Source of the DNA: Streptomyces sp. NBC_00457
Lineage (GTDB): Bacteria > Actinomycetota > Actinomycetes > Streptomycetales > Streptomycetaceae
Length of the DNA stretch: 64,000 nucleotides
Direction: 5' to 3'
Assembly (NCBI RefSeq): GCF_036014015.1
Contig: NZ_CP107905.1
Span: 9,796,001 to 9,860,000 of the forward strand
Below the pieces are notes generated by a model that worked only from the letters and a program-made list of their open reading frames with translations, did no database searches and had not been told where the DNA came from. Positions 1 to 8,682 of this stretch are shown piece after piece. The translations under genes and the position numbers were made by a program. Position 1 is the first letter of the stretch, and every line of letters starts with the position of its first letter.

Positions 1-148
1 TCATACTCCTGCCGACGCCGTTGAGCCCCGGCCGTGGGCATGTCTGTTATATGAGGTTGCTGTGGGGAGGGGTCCCGGAGCCGATGCGGACCCTGGTGAG
101 CACGCACGTGCGTGTGCCGAGAAAACCGACGGACCGAGGAAACCACCG

Positions 149-952
149 ATGCCCCCCTCCGCCAGCCTCGCGCGCGGAGTCGCGCCCTCCCCGCCCGGCA
201 CCCTGCACGCGCGCACCGTCGACTGCGACCTCAGCGCACCACCCAGGCAGGGCCTGACGGTCCGCTTCGGGCGGGGCGAGAAGCCGGACGTGGACCTGGG
301 CGTCGGTGTGGACGACCTGCGGGTGAGCCGACGCCACGGTGAGCTGACCTACCGTCAGGGTTCGTGGTGGCTGCGCAACACCGGGCAGCAGCTCGTGCGG
401 CTGCCCCGCGGTCGGATGATGCACCTCAGCTCCGAGCCGATCCCGCTCGCCACCGGCTACACCCCGCTGTTCGTGACGGGCTCCGGCTACCGCGAGCACC
501 TGGTCGAGCTATACGTGACGGGCCACGATGGCCCGTGGCCGGTTTCGCACCGCCACGGCGGAGACGTACGGCCGGTGACCTGGCCGCTCGACGACGACGA
601 ACGCCTGCTGCTGGTCGTCCTCGGCCAGCGTTACTTGCTGTACGAGGAGGACCCGCGGCCCTTGACGTACGCCATGGCCGCCAGGCAACTCGCCTACCTC
701 CGCCCGGACGGCAACTGGACCGAGCACCGGATCGAGCACCGGATCGAGGCCGTATGCCGCCGCCTGCACCACGCCGATTTCCAGTACCCGCTGATGCCCG
801 GCACATCGCACGGCCGCCCCTCCAACAACGCCCTGCTGCACAACCTGCTCAGAGGGCTGGTGGAGTCGACGACGCTCGTGCCGCCGGACTTGGACCTGAT
901 GGAGGACGACACCGCCTGGCCGGACCCCGACACCGAGCCCCGACGCGGCTGA
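149..952 (+). CDS. FHA domain protein with C-terminal helical region
   Basis: The 267-residue product carries a forkhead-associated fold at about residues 25-115; FHA domains bind phosphothreonine peptides made by Ser/Thr kinases. The signature is visible as GRGEKPDVDLG followed by DDLRVSRRHGEL (conserved Gly-Arg and Ser-Arg-x-His). The C-terminal half, about residues 145-225, is helical and resembles a winged-helix tail seen in other actinobacterial FHA proteins, but that part is an inference. I chose the ATG at 149 because GAGGA lies eight bases upstream and the FHA strands begin soon after; the frame is open further upstream without a better ribosome site. It stands alone and converges on the ClC gene. 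The partner kinase is not in the window. Confidence 0.75.
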   Translation: MPPSASLARGVAPSPPGTLHARTVDCDLSAPPRQGLTVRFGRGEKPDVDLGVGVDDLRVSRRHGELTYRQGSWWLRNTGQQLVRLPRGRMMHLSSEPIPLATGYTPLFVTGSGYREHLVELYVTGHDGPWPVSHRHGGDVRPVTWPLDDDERLLLVVLGQRYLLYEEDPRPLTYAMAARQLAYLRPDGNWTEHRIEHRIEAVCRRLHHADFQYPLMPGTSHGRPSNNALLHNLLRGLVESTTLVPPDLDLMEDDTAWPDPDTEPRRG

Positions 953-1017
953 AGCGCGTCAGCGTGCGGGCAGTTCGGAGGCGGAGGAGCGGGCGAGGGC
1001 GGTCACCCCTACCCAAG

Positions 1018-1032
1018 TTTGCACAGTGCAAA
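1018..1032. promoter_or_regulatory. Inverted repeat TTTGCA-CAG-TGCAAA (operator-like, copy 1)
   Basis: Perfect 6-bp arms with a 3-bp centre. It lies between the convergent ends of the FHA and ClC genes, so it has no obvious promoter role here. It has the same arms as copies 2 and 3 on the other side of the ClC gene. Confidence 0.6.
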
Positions 1033-1071
1033 AGAGGCGTCCGGGTCGGGTGAACTTCGTCTGGTACGTGA

Positions 1072-2862
1072 CTACGCGGCCGCCGTGTGGACTGCGCGCA
1101 GAGCGCTCTGGTGACTCAGCCAGCCGACCGGCCTGCCGTGCGCGGTGTCGAGGACCGGCACCCCGGTGCCCGCCGCCGAGAGCAGGACGTGGAGAGCCTG
1201 TGCCAGGGGCTGGTCCACGGTCACGGGCGCGGGTGGCTCGGTGAGCTGCCCGGCCCGGGCGGGCGCGGTGTCGGCTTGTTCTGCGAGTGCCTCGGCGACT
1301 GCCTGGGCAGTGACGACACCGATGTAGCCCCCAGTGTCGTCGACCACCGGGAGCGCGCCATGGCCGGACAGGCTCAGCAGGTCGGCGGCGTCGGACAGAG
1401 CGGTGGACGACGGCAGGGGCGTGGGTAGGGGATCCATGACGGCGCCGACGTGCTGGGCGCCGATCAGGGCACCGTGGGCGGGGCCGTCGAGGTCGACGCC
1501 GCGTCGGCGCAGCTTGAGCGTGTAGATGGTGTCGCGCGAGAGCAGGCGGCTCACGGCTGTGGCGAGCACGATCGCCAGCATCAGGGGAAGGATGATCGAG
1601 TACTGGCCGGTCAGCTCGAAGAGGATCACCACGGCGGTGATCGGCGCGCGGGACGCGCCGGCGAAGACGGCACCCATGCCGGCCAGCGCGTAGGCGCCCA
1701 CGGCTCCGGCCGTGCCGGGCAGCAGGTTGTGTGCGCCGATGCCGTACGCCGCTCCGAGCATCGCCCCGATGAACAGGCTGGGCGCGAACACTCCGCCCGA
1801 GCCGCCGATGCCGATGGTCAGGCTGGTCGCCAGCATCTTTCCTGCCAGCAGCAGGAGCAGGAAGCTGATCGCGTAGCCGCCCCCGGTGGCCTTCTCCAGC
1901 ACCGGATAACCGACGCCGTACATCTGCGGCAGAGCCAGGAGCACCAGGCCGAGTGCCAGTCCGCCGACTGCCGGGCGCAGCCACTCCGGTCCGCGCCAGG
2001 CCCAGTCGCAGGCGTCCTCGACCAGGTACAGGAACCGCGAGAAGCCGACTCCGACTACGGCGGCGATGACGCCCAGGACCGCGAACAGTGCGTACTGGGC
2101 GAGATGGTCGACGTGGAAGGCGGGCAGGTTCAGGAACGCCACGTCGCCGAAGGCGGCGCGGCCGATCACGCTGGCGGTGACGCTGGCCAGGACTGTGGCG
2201 CCGAACGCCTCCGCGGAGAAGGTGCCCAGGATCAACTCCATGGCGAAGAACACCCCGGCCAGCGGTGCGTTGAAGGTGGCGGCGATACCGCCCGCCGCGC
2301 CGCACGCGACCAGCAGCTTCATCCGCCCCTCGGTCACCCTGGTCACCCGCCCCAGGGTGGAGCCGAGCGCGGAGCCGATCTGTACGATCGGCCCTTCGCG
2401 GCCGACCGAGCCGCCGGAGCCGATGGTCAGGGCGGAGGCCAGCGTCTTGACCACGGCGACCTTCGGGCTGATCCTGCCGCCGCGCTGCGCGACCGCCAGC
2501 ATCACCTCGGGCACCCCGTGCCCGCGCGCCTCCTTCGCGAACCGGTTGACCAGCGGCCCGTACAGCAGGCCGCCCAGCACGGGGGCGAGCAGCACGAAGT
2601 ACGGGCCCAGCCACGGCACGTGCGGATTGTGCGAGCCGGGGAATGCCGCGTAGTCCGCATGGCCGGAGAAGAGGCGAGTGAAGGTCTGGATGCACCAGCG
2701 GAAGACCACCGAGCCCACGCCGGCGCCGGCGCCGATGGCCACCGCGAGGAGCATCAGCGCCCACGACGAGGTGCGCCAACCCTCGTACGTTCTCGCGGGC
2801 GAAAAGCGGCTTGCGGTTACGGTACTGGGCTTCTCGTCGTCGGCCGTGCGGATTGCACTCAT
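1072..2862 (-). CDS. ClC-family chloride channel/antiporter with C-terminal CBS pair
   Basis: A 596-residue membrane protein with the ClC signatures GSGGSVGREGP (Glu of GREGP near residue 156, the gating glutamate of the family), GIGGSGGVFAPS and NAPLAGVFFAMELILG. Two CBS motifs fill roughly residues 460-590 and probably bind an adenine nucleotide. By hand alignment with E. coli ClC-ec1, the inner proton glutamate (Glu203) is replaced by Leu, while its neighbour Glu202 is kept. That would weaken or change proton coupling if the alignment is right. The start at 2862 gives a short cytoplasmic N-terminus before the first membrane helix. An inverted repeat lies 19 bp upstream of the start. Confidence 0.9.
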   Translation of the reverse strand: MSAIRTADDEKPSTVTASRFSPARTYEGWRTSSWALMLLAVAIGAGAGVGSVVFRWCIQTFTRLFSGHADYAAFPGSHNPHVPWLGPYFVLLAPVLGGLLYGPLVNRFAKEARGHGVPEVMLAVAQRGGRISPKVAVVKTLASALTIGSGGSVGREGPIVQIGSALGSTLGRVTRVTEGRMKLLVACGAAGGIAATFNAPLAGVFFAMELILGTFSAEAFGATVLASVTASVIGRAAFGDVAFLNLPAFHVDHLAQYALFAVLGVIAAVVGVGFSRFLYLVEDACDWAWRGPEWLRPAVGGLALGLVLLALPQMYGVGYPVLEKATGGGYAISFLLLLLAGKMLATSLTIGIGGSGGVFAPSLFIGAMLGAAYGIGAHNLLPGTAGAVGAYALAGMGAVFAGASRAPITAVVILFELTGQYSIILPLMLAIVLATAVSRLLSRDTIYTLKLRRRGVDLDGPAHGALIGAQHVGAVMDPLPTPLPSSTALSDAADLLSLSGHGALPVVDDTGGYIGVVTAQAVAEALAEQADTAPARAGQLTEPPAPVTVDQPLAQALHVLLSAAGTGVPVLDTAHGRPVGWLSHQSALRAVHTAAA

Positions 2863-2880
2863 TGCTTCCCCTTCCTCACG

Positions 2881-2895
2881 TTTGCATTATGCAAA
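2881..2895. promoter_or_regulatory. Inverted repeat TTTGCA-TTA-TGCAAA (operator-like, copy 2)
   Basis: A perfect repeat ending 19 bp upstream of the ClC start codon. That is where a repressor would block the promoter or the early transcript. The regulator is not identifiable in the window. Confidence 0.7.
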
Positions 2896-2985
2896 ACATG
2901 TCAGGGGTGCCTGCGTGTGCTCTCCGTGGAGGTCGACCCCTGGGCGCCCGTCGGCGTCCTCACGTGCGTGTCGGTCAACACCTCT

Positions 2986-3000
2986 TTTGCATTGTGCAAA
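2986..3000. promoter_or_regulatory. Inverted repeat TTTGCA-TTG-TGCAAA (operator-like, copy 3)
   Basis: Same arms as copies 1 and 2; here the match extends one further base on each side (TTTTGCA...TGCAAAA). It lies 53 bp upstream of the small plus-strand gene at 3054 and 105 bp from copy 2, which suits a divergent promoter pair under one regulator. Confidence 0.65.
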
Positions 3001-3053
3001 ACTTGTTGGAAGCGGTCGTGGGTGGGATGAACACGCGGGGAGAGCATCGGCAC

Positions 3054-3350
3054 ATGACGGATGCGTCCATGACGAGGCGTACACGATCCGCAGGGCCGGG
3101 GCTGGGTCCCTGGGATTGCCCGCGGCCGCCGGGAGGCGAGCGGGGACGGGCGGCTCCCGTGGTGGTGCACAGCCCCTTCGGTAGTGGCGGTCGCCAAGTG
3201 TCGGTCAGGGGTGAGCTGGTGGGCATGGCACGTAGCGTGGTGGACGTTCTGGCGGTGGTGCGTCAGCTCGGCATCGCTTTGGAGCAGGAGGAGGCCGGGA
3301 CTACACCATTGATCGAATGGCGGAGTGGAGGGGCGGACGCCTGGCCGTAG
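3054..3350 (+). CDS. Small protein of unknown function
   Basis: A 98-residue frame. The C-terminal half (VRGELVGMARSVVDVLAVV, then ALEQEE and PLIEWRSGGADAWP) reads like a compact folded domain and recalls small Streptomyces proteins ending in an IEWxGGGPDxW-type tail; that resemblance is from memory. The N-terminal 40 residues are low-complexity and Arg/Pro/Gly-rich. The ATG at 3054 follows GGGGAGAG by nine bases; an ATG at 3027 lacks a spaced ribosome site. An operator-like inverted repeat lies just upstream, so it may be co-regulated with the divergent ClC gene. Confidence 0.4.
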   Translation: MTDASMTRRTRSAGPGLGPWDCPRPPGGERGRAAPVVVHSPFGSGGRQVSVRGELVGMARSVVDVLAVVRQLGIALEQEEAGTTPLIEWRSGGADAWP

Positions 3351-3928
3351 CCGTGCCTCGGCGCTTGCGCTGTACACATGGCGCGGCGACGCCCGCTGGA
3401 TCGGCGCCCTGCCCTGTCCACCGCCCCGTGGTGAGGCATCCCCTTCCCGTGCACGGCGGCGTCGGCTGAGCCTCGGATTCTCCGCCTGCGTCGACTGCGT
3501 ACAGGGCGCGCTCCCAGTCAGCTGCCCCTCCGCACTCCCTCGGTGTGACTCGTCGAACGGTCTGGCCTGACCCTGTCGGTCACATGGCGGGGACGCCCCG
3601 GCGCTGGCAGAGCAAGGCCCTTGTTCCCGTCCACAGTGGGATGGTGTGAGGCCCTCGGGCTGTCCGGCGTGCAGTTCGTCTTGGCACGCATGTGCGGCTT
3701 CGCGAGTCGGACCTGGTTGGGGAGCTCGGCACTGGCGAGCGGTGATCCCGCTCGCCGCACGGGGCGAGGTGATCGATGATCTGACCGCGTTTGGGAGGCA
3801 TCTTCGGGGGAACTCCGCGCGGCACCGGACGACGTCTGCCGCGACAGCGAAGAGGTTGGCGACGGAGGATGACCAATACCGGCGCCCCAGCCTCTCATCG
3901 GCAGCGTCCTTGGGCGAAAGGTCCGTCC
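3351..3928. other. Intergenic stretch, no gene recognised
   Basis: About 580 bp with open frames on both strands, none of which shows a motif, a good ribosome site or a convincing protein composition. Confidence 0.4.
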
Positions 3929-4135
3929 ATGAACTGCTATGAATGCGTCCAGCAGGGCCGTAGTGAGGTCGCCGTTGCCGTCTGTTACGTGTGCGGTGCG
4001 GCCGTCTGCGTCGACCACGTCCGTGCGGAGAGCAAGTTGCTTCGCGGGCCCGCCAGTCCGGGCAAGGTGATCCACGACTGGCCCGCCCGACAGCTGACCT
4101 GCCCGGTGTGCCGAGCGGCGGAGGAGTCGCCGTGA
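3929..4135 (+). CDS. DUF2180-type small cysteine-rich protein
   Basis: A 68-residue protein with three CxxC knuckles: MNCYEC, VCYVCGAAVCVDH and LTCPVC. This is the pattern of the DUF2180 family of small zinc-binding proteins common in Streptomyces, function unknown. The frame is open further upstream, but the family begins at the MNCY methionine, so ATG 3929 is used. Zinc binding is inferred from the cysteines. It stands alone, about 260 bp before the end of the opposite aquaglyceroporin gene. Confidence 0.7.
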   Translation: MNCYECVQQGRSEVAVAVCYVCGAAVCVDHVRAESKLLRGPASPGKVIHDWPARQLTCPVCRAAEESP

Positions 4136-4392
4136 CGAGGCCACGGCGATAACGGCCATGTGGCCACGCCGCGCCGCGCTGGTGGCGCCGGCAGGGGTTC
4201 CCGTGTCGAGCAGGGGCGAGGCCGATCTGTCCGGCCTCTTCGGGGAGAGCCCGCTGTGTGTCGCGTTCTTGCGTCAATAGGTTCGTCGCGTGGAACACCG
4301 GGCACGGCGAGAACCAGCCGGTGCGTCCCGAAGCGCCCTGACAGCAGGGCATGGCGTGTACGCCGGGACCGAACCCCGGCGGCCGGGGGCGG

Positions 4393-5340
4393 TCACTCGT
4401 CGTCCGCAGCCGTCACGGGACGTGTCCGGCCGATTTCGGGTGTTGCGTCCCGTTGGGCGCGGAGGTGCAGGACGTCGCCGATGAACAGGTCGTACACCAG
4501 CACCCCGATCACCCCGCCGAGAAGTGGTCCGACGATGGGGATCCAGAAGTAGCCGCTGAAAGAGCCTGCCAGGGTGCCCGGCATCGCCAGTTCCTGCCAG
4601 CCGGCCGCCCAGGTGAACAGGCGCGGCCCGAGGTCGCGGGCAGGGTTGATGGCGTATCCCGCGTTAGCTCCGAAGGACATGCCGATGGCCGCGACGGCGA
4701 ACCCGACGAGCAGCGGACCCAGGTTCGCCTTCACCCCGGTGTTGCGCAGGTCGATGATCGCCACGACCAGCATGACGAGGAAGGCGGTGCCGACGATCTG
4801 GTCGACCAGCGGTCCCCAGATGCCGCCGTGGAAGTACGGCGCGGGGAAGGTGCCGAAGATCGAGAAGGACGCGAGTGTGTGCCCGTTGGTCTTCGGGCCC
4901 GTCATGGCGTGGTCGAATGTGCTGATCGCGTCGTGATAGACCCCGTACACCAGAGCCGCACCCGCGAACGCCCCGGCCACCTGCGACACCATGTAGGGCA
5001 CGACCTTGACCCAGGCGAACCTGCGCCGCACCGCGAACGCCAGGGTCACGGCCGGGTTGATGTGCGCGCCGCTGACACCGCCTGCCACATACACGCCGAA
5101 GACCACGGCCATGGCCCAGCCCCAGGTGATCAGCAGCCAGTCCCCGACACCGAGAAAGAACGTCGTCGGCCCCGACGTGCGGCCGGAGCCCGGCAGCGCT
5201 GCCACCGTCATGGCCACCACACCACAGCCGAACGCGATGAGGACGAACGTCCCCAGGAACTCGGCCAGGCATTCACCCCACAAGCCCTCTCGTCGTCTGA
5301 AACGGGAGGGCTTCACGAGGGGAGGGATTTCGTCCGCCAT
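4393..5340 (-). CDS. glpF: MIP-family aquaglyceroporin (glycerol facilitator-like)
   Basis: A 315-residue channel with both half-helix signatures: GAHINPAVTLAF and GYAINPARDLGPR. The Asp after the second NPA motif (NPARD) is typical of glycerol facilitators rather than strict water channels, so glycerol or another small solute is the likely substrate. Six membrane helices are readable. ATG 5340 (MADEIPPLV) has GAGGAG seven bases upstream; a long in-frame extension upstream lacks membrane or family sequence. No glycerol kinase or dehydrogenase is adjacent, so the link to glycerol catabolism is unproven. Confidence 0.88.
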   Translation of the reverse strand: MADEIPPLVKPSRFRRREGLWGECLAEFLGTFVLIAFGCGVVAMTVAALPGSGRTSGPTTFFLGVGDWLLITWGWAMAVVFGVYVAGGVSGAHINPAVTLAFAVRRRFAWVKVVPYMVSQVAGAFAGAALVYGVYHDAISTFDHAMTGPKTNGHTLASFSIFGTFPAPYFHGGIWGPLVDQIVGTAFLVMLVVAIIDLRNTGVKANLGPLLVGFAVAAIGMSFGANAGYAINPARDLGPRLFTWAAGWQELAMPGTLAGSFSGYFWIPIVGPLLGGVIGVLVYDLFIGDVLHLRAQRDATPEIGRTRPVTAADDE

Positions 5341-5634
5341 GTCATCTCCTCGATAGTGATCGGTTCGGTCGGTTCTCGTGCGTGGCGTCGCGTCTGGGCC
5401 TTCATCGTGCGGTTGCGCCAAGCCGTTGTCGCATCGGGAGCACATCGCAGAGCGGGCAGGGGTCTTACGTTGCAGGCGCCTCGTCTGCCGGCATCGGGGC
5501 GGGCATTCCTGCTGGTCATAGCCGTTTTCTGGAGTGTCCGCGGCAGGATTCGGAACTGCGTCATGGTTCTGGAGCTGAACGCGGCCGAGGGCGCTTCCGT
5601 ATCCCCCGTGAGGCGTGGCGGTACGGCTTCGTGA

Positions 5635-6466
5635 CTGCCGCAGCTGAGAGAGGCGATCATCCAGGGCGAGAACGCGACGTCCTTCGACGACCGCCCCGGT
5701 CGGCCCGAGGCGAGTCGCGCCACGGCCTGTGTCAGGGCCGGGATTTTCGCGCTGGCCGGCGGTGTGCTCGCCGCCCTGGGGCATCAGGCGGTCGCCGAGG
5801 GGGGCGGCGCCGTGGCGGTTCGTGATGTTGTTGGCGGGGGCGCAGTTCGTCGTGGTGTGGCCCGTCGTTCGTCGGCGCTTCTCACTCCCCGCGGCCCTCG
5901 GATGCGCCCTGGCAATGCAGAGCTCGCTGCATCTGGCGCTGGAGATCGCGGGTGAGCATGACCCGGCCGGGACTGTCCACGCCGGCCACGCCGCTCACGG
6001 CATGCCCGGTCATGTGGCCGTAGCCGGGGTGGATGGGTACGCCTGGCATCACGCCTCTGCCGCGCTGACCGCCGTCCACGTTCTCGCCGCACTGGCGGTG
6101 GCCTGGCTGTTGCACCGGGCCGATGCCGACGTGGCGGCCGCGCTGGGCATCGCCCGTGCGCTGCGGGGCATTGTGGCTGCGGTATGCGCCTGGGTCCGCA
6201 CGCTGCGGGGCGGAGTTCAGGTCCGCCCGTTGCCCGCCGTTCCGGTCACAGGATGCTCGCTGCCTCCCGCACGGACACAGACACATCTCCTGGGGCACGC
6301 GATGGTGCGCAGGGGACCGCCAGGACACACCCACGTCCTGAGCCGTCCCTCACCTGGGCCGCCCCATCGGGCTGCCCGGCTTTCCCCGCTAGGAGCATCT
6401 CTGTGTCCGTACACCACGCTGCCCGCACGGCAGGCCGTGTCGCCGCTGCCAGCGCCGCCGCGCTGA
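5635..6466 (+). pseudogene. Copper-cluster membrane protein, frameshifted
   Basis: The N-terminal part reads in one frame (from about 5635: VRAGIFALAGGVLAALGHQ) and continues in another from about 5812 (PWRFVMLLAGAQFVVVWPV to 6466), so one base is gained or lost in the GGGGGGCGGCGCCG stretch near 5797-5812. It is a paralogue of the protein at 8683: same order of membrane helices, a His-rich middle and a tail HAMVRRGPP against HALVRRGPP. No ATG or GTG precedes the first helix in frame, so the start is also lost or unusual. Its place just before YcnI suggests a role in copper handling. It could be intact if there is a sequencing error. Confidence 0.6.
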
Positions 6467-7116
6467 CGGTCGTCCTGACTCTGGCCGGTCCCGCCTCCGC
6501 CCACGCGGAGGTCGAGGCCGACACCCCGCGAGCCCTCGCCGAGAACGTCACCCTCACCTTCGTCTCCGAGGCCGAGTCCAAAGGTGCGGGCTTCACCCGG
6601 CTACGCGTCGTCCTGCCCGACGGCATCGCACCCGGTGACGTCTCGCTCACCGACGCGCCCGAGGGCTGGAAGCTGAAGACCGCCGGCGACGGCTACACCG
6701 TCGTAGGACCGGCCCTCAAGACCGGAGTCGACGCCACATACAAGATCAGGGTGCGGCAGCTGCCCGATGCCGAGCAACTGGTGTTCAAGACCGTCGAGAC
6801 TTACGGCGACGGCGAGATCTTCCGCTGGATCGAGCTGCCCACAAGTGGGGAGGAGCCCGAACAGCCCGCCCCCGTCCTGAAGTTGAAGGCCGCGGCATCG
6901 AACGCGGCCCGCCCCGGCCCGTCCACCACCGCCGCGAGCGGCGCGAGCGGCGCCGCATCCGCACAGAGCAGCCGAACCGGGGCCGCGGCCGACGCCCGGC
7001 CCGCCGATAGCACGTCCGTCCGGCGGCCTGTAGGAGGGCACGTACACCGTCTCCTGGCGGGTTCTGTCGGCGGACAGCCACGCTGTTTCCGGCGCGTTCA
7101 CCTTCTCTATCGGTGA
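6403..7116 (+). CDS. ycnI: YcnI-like DUF1775 secreted copper protein, 3' end altered
   Basis: Starts at GTG 6403 with AGGAG seven bases upstream. A signal peptide ends at PASA, giving a mature N-terminal His (HAEVEADTP), the copper ligand conserved in YcnI/DUF1775 proteins. The domain runs to about residue 160 (ENVTLTF, GWKLK, RWIELP) and is followed by a Thr/Ala/Ser-rich linker. The usual C-terminal membrane anchor is absent: the frame runs into sequence that encodes the end of CopC in another frame, so its last 30 residues are out-of-frame CopC sequence. It likely still folds but would be released rather than anchored. It is first in the copper gene run. Confidence 0.8.
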   Translation: MSVHHAARTAGRVAAASAAALTVVLTLAGPASAHAEVEADTPRALAENVTLTFVSEAESKGAGFTRLRVVLPDGIAPGDVSLTDAPEGWKLKTAGDGYTVVGPALKTGVDATYKIRVRQLPDAEQLVFKTVETYGDGEIFRWIELPTSGEEPEQPAPVLKLKAAASNAARPGPSTTAASGASGAASAQSSRTGAAADARPADSTSVRRPVGGHVHRLLAGSVGGQPRCFRRVHLLYR

Positions 7117-7156
7117 GCCTTCGCAGACCCGGGCCGATGCCGTTGCCGAGCCGGCC
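7034..7156 (+). pseudogene. CopC C-terminal remnant fused in frame to copD
   Basis: Translated in the copD frame, the DNA just before the copD start reads GTYTVSWRVLSADSHAVSG then AFTFSIGEP, the final strands of a CopC domain. A TAG at 7031-7033 precedes it and no start codon is available before GTG 7157. The first two-thirds of this copC, with the signal peptide and copper-binding N-terminus, are missing. A deletion between the ycnI 3' end and the copC body explains both damaged ends. Confidence 0.75.
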
Positions 7157-8524
7157 GTGGACCCGACCGTCGACGTGCTCTACGGTCTTGGCCGCTACGT
7201 CGCTTACGCCGGCCTGGCGTTGCTCATCGGCGTCGTCGTGTTCGTCCTTGTCTGTCGGCCGGGCACCCTGGCCCTACGTATGGTGCGCAGGCCCCTTCTG
7301 GCCGGGTGGTGGGCGCTGGTGCTGTCGACGGTCGCGCTGCTGGTGGTGCGCGGGCCGTACGCGAGCGGGGACGGGCTGGCCGGGGTGTTCGCCCCGAAGC
7401 TGCTGCTGAGCACAGTCGACAGCCGACCGGGCATCGCGCTGCTGGTCCGCCTGGGCCTGCTCCTGCTGGTGGCCCTGCTCCTGAGGCGCGGCCGGTCCGA
7501 GTGGCACGCAGACCGGGGCACGGCCGCAGCAGGAGGCGCCCTCGCCCTCGCTCTCGGCCTTGCCGGGACGTGGGCGGCGGCCGAGCACGCCTCCGCCGGG
7601 ATCCAGGTGCCCGTGGCGATCGTCTCTCCCGTGCTGCATCTGCTCGCCATGGCGGTGTGGCTCGGCGGTCTGGCGGTGTTGCTGGTCGTGCTGTTCCGGG
7701 CGCCGACCGACGACCCGCTAGCGTCGGCCGCGGTAGCGCGCTTTTCCCGGCTCGCCCTCGGCGCGGTGGCCGTTCTGGCGGCCACCGGCGTATACCAGTC
7801 CTGGCGAGGGCTCGGTTCCTGGGAGGCGTTCACCACTCCCTACGGCAGGACGCTCGCCCTGAAGATCGGAGCCGTGGCGCTGATGCTGCTGGCGGCGTCC
7901 TACTCCCGGAACTGGACCGAGCGGCTGCTGCGCGTGCCCCAGGAGGCACCGGTGCTGGTCGCCGTGGGTGGCGGCGAGCACCGCCCTCCCCCCGAGGGAG
8001 CGACGGGGCCCGACACGGCCGATCCCGACCTTGAGGCGCAGCGGCGGGGCCTGCGCAGGTCGGTGCTGGCTGAGGTTGTGATCGGCGTCGTGGTGCTCGC
8101 GGTCACGACCGTGCTGACGGGCAGCCAGCCGGGGCGGGCCGCCACCGAGTCCGCGGCGGTCTCCACGACGGTCGGGCGGCCCAACGTGACCCTGGCGGTG
8201 GTCCCGTTCGACACGGGCGCCCCCTCCGGGAGCGGCAAGGTGCAGATCACCCTGGAACCGGGCCGGGTCGGCCGGAACGTAGTGGAGGCAGTGGTCTTCG
8301 GCGCGGACGGAAGCGTCATCGCCATCCCCGAACTGCGCCTGACCTTCACCCAGTCCGCGCAGCGCGTCGGCCCGTTGGACGCCGAACTAGTCGATCAGAG
8401 CGGCTACTGGGGCAGCGACTCGCTGAATCTCCCGCTCGCCGGGACCTGGACGATGCGGGCCACCGTCCGTATCTCCGACGTCGACCAGGTCACCGTGTCG
8501 AAGACCGTGAAGATCACCCCATGA
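7157..8524 (+). CDS. copD: CopD-family copper resistance membrane protein
   Basis: A 455-residue integral membrane protein with about eight helices and the CopD domain (GLGRYVAYAGLALLIGVVV at the start, then HLLAMAVWLGGLAVLLVVL and ATGVYQSWRGLGS). A long C-terminal extracytoplasmic segment follows the last helix (FDTGAPSGSGKVQITLEPG to the end), a FixH/YtkA-like layout. CopD proteins move copper across the membrane with CopC; such proteins in Gram-positives are often CopC-CopD fusions, and this one has lost the CopC half. GTG 7157 is the first usable start after the in-frame stop at 7031 but has no clear ribosome site, so expression may depend on the upstream gene. Confidence 0.85.
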   Translation: MDPTVDVLYGLGRYVAYAGLALLIGVVVFVLVCRPGTLALRMVRRPLLAGWWALVLSTVALLVVRGPYASGDGLAGVFAPKLLLSTVDSRPGIALLVRLGLLLLVALLLRRGRSEWHADRGTAAAGGALALALGLAGTWAAAEHASAGIQVPVAIVSPVLHLLAMAVWLGGLAVLLVVLFRAPTDDPLASAAVARFSRLALGAVAVLAATGVYQSWRGLGSWEAFTTPYGRTLALKIGAVALMLLAASYSRNWTERLLRVPQEAPVLVAVGGGEHRPPPEGATGPDTADPDLEAQRRGLRRSVLAEVVIGVVVLAVTTVLTGSQPGRAATESAAVSTTVGRPNVTLAVVPFDTGAPSGSGKVQITLEPGRVGRNVVEAVVFGADGSVIAIPELRLTFTQSAQRVGPLDAELVDQSGYWGSDSLNLPLAGTWTMRATVRISDVDQVTVSKTVKITP

Positions 8525-8682
8525 GGGCCGGGCAGGCGAAGTCGTCGGGCGAGGTGGCTGTGCCGGACCAGCCGGCGTCCCCGCCGTGACGGGCGCAGGA
8601 CCGCCGGTCCGCACGTGCCTGAACGCTCTCGGCCGGCCAGCCGTAAGGAACGGGAAGCCCGACGGACCTGAGGAGTTGCCCG

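Noticed and set aside
1450..3030. Long plus-strand open frame (526 codons) opposite the ClC gene
   Set aside because: Gln/Gly/Arg/His-rich with no motif; it is the mirror of a well-supported membrane protein in GC-rich DNA.
2901..4352. 483-codon minus-strand frame across the DUF2180 gene
   Set aside because: No ribosome site, Arg/Pro/Ser-rich composition, and it covers a better gene on the other strand.
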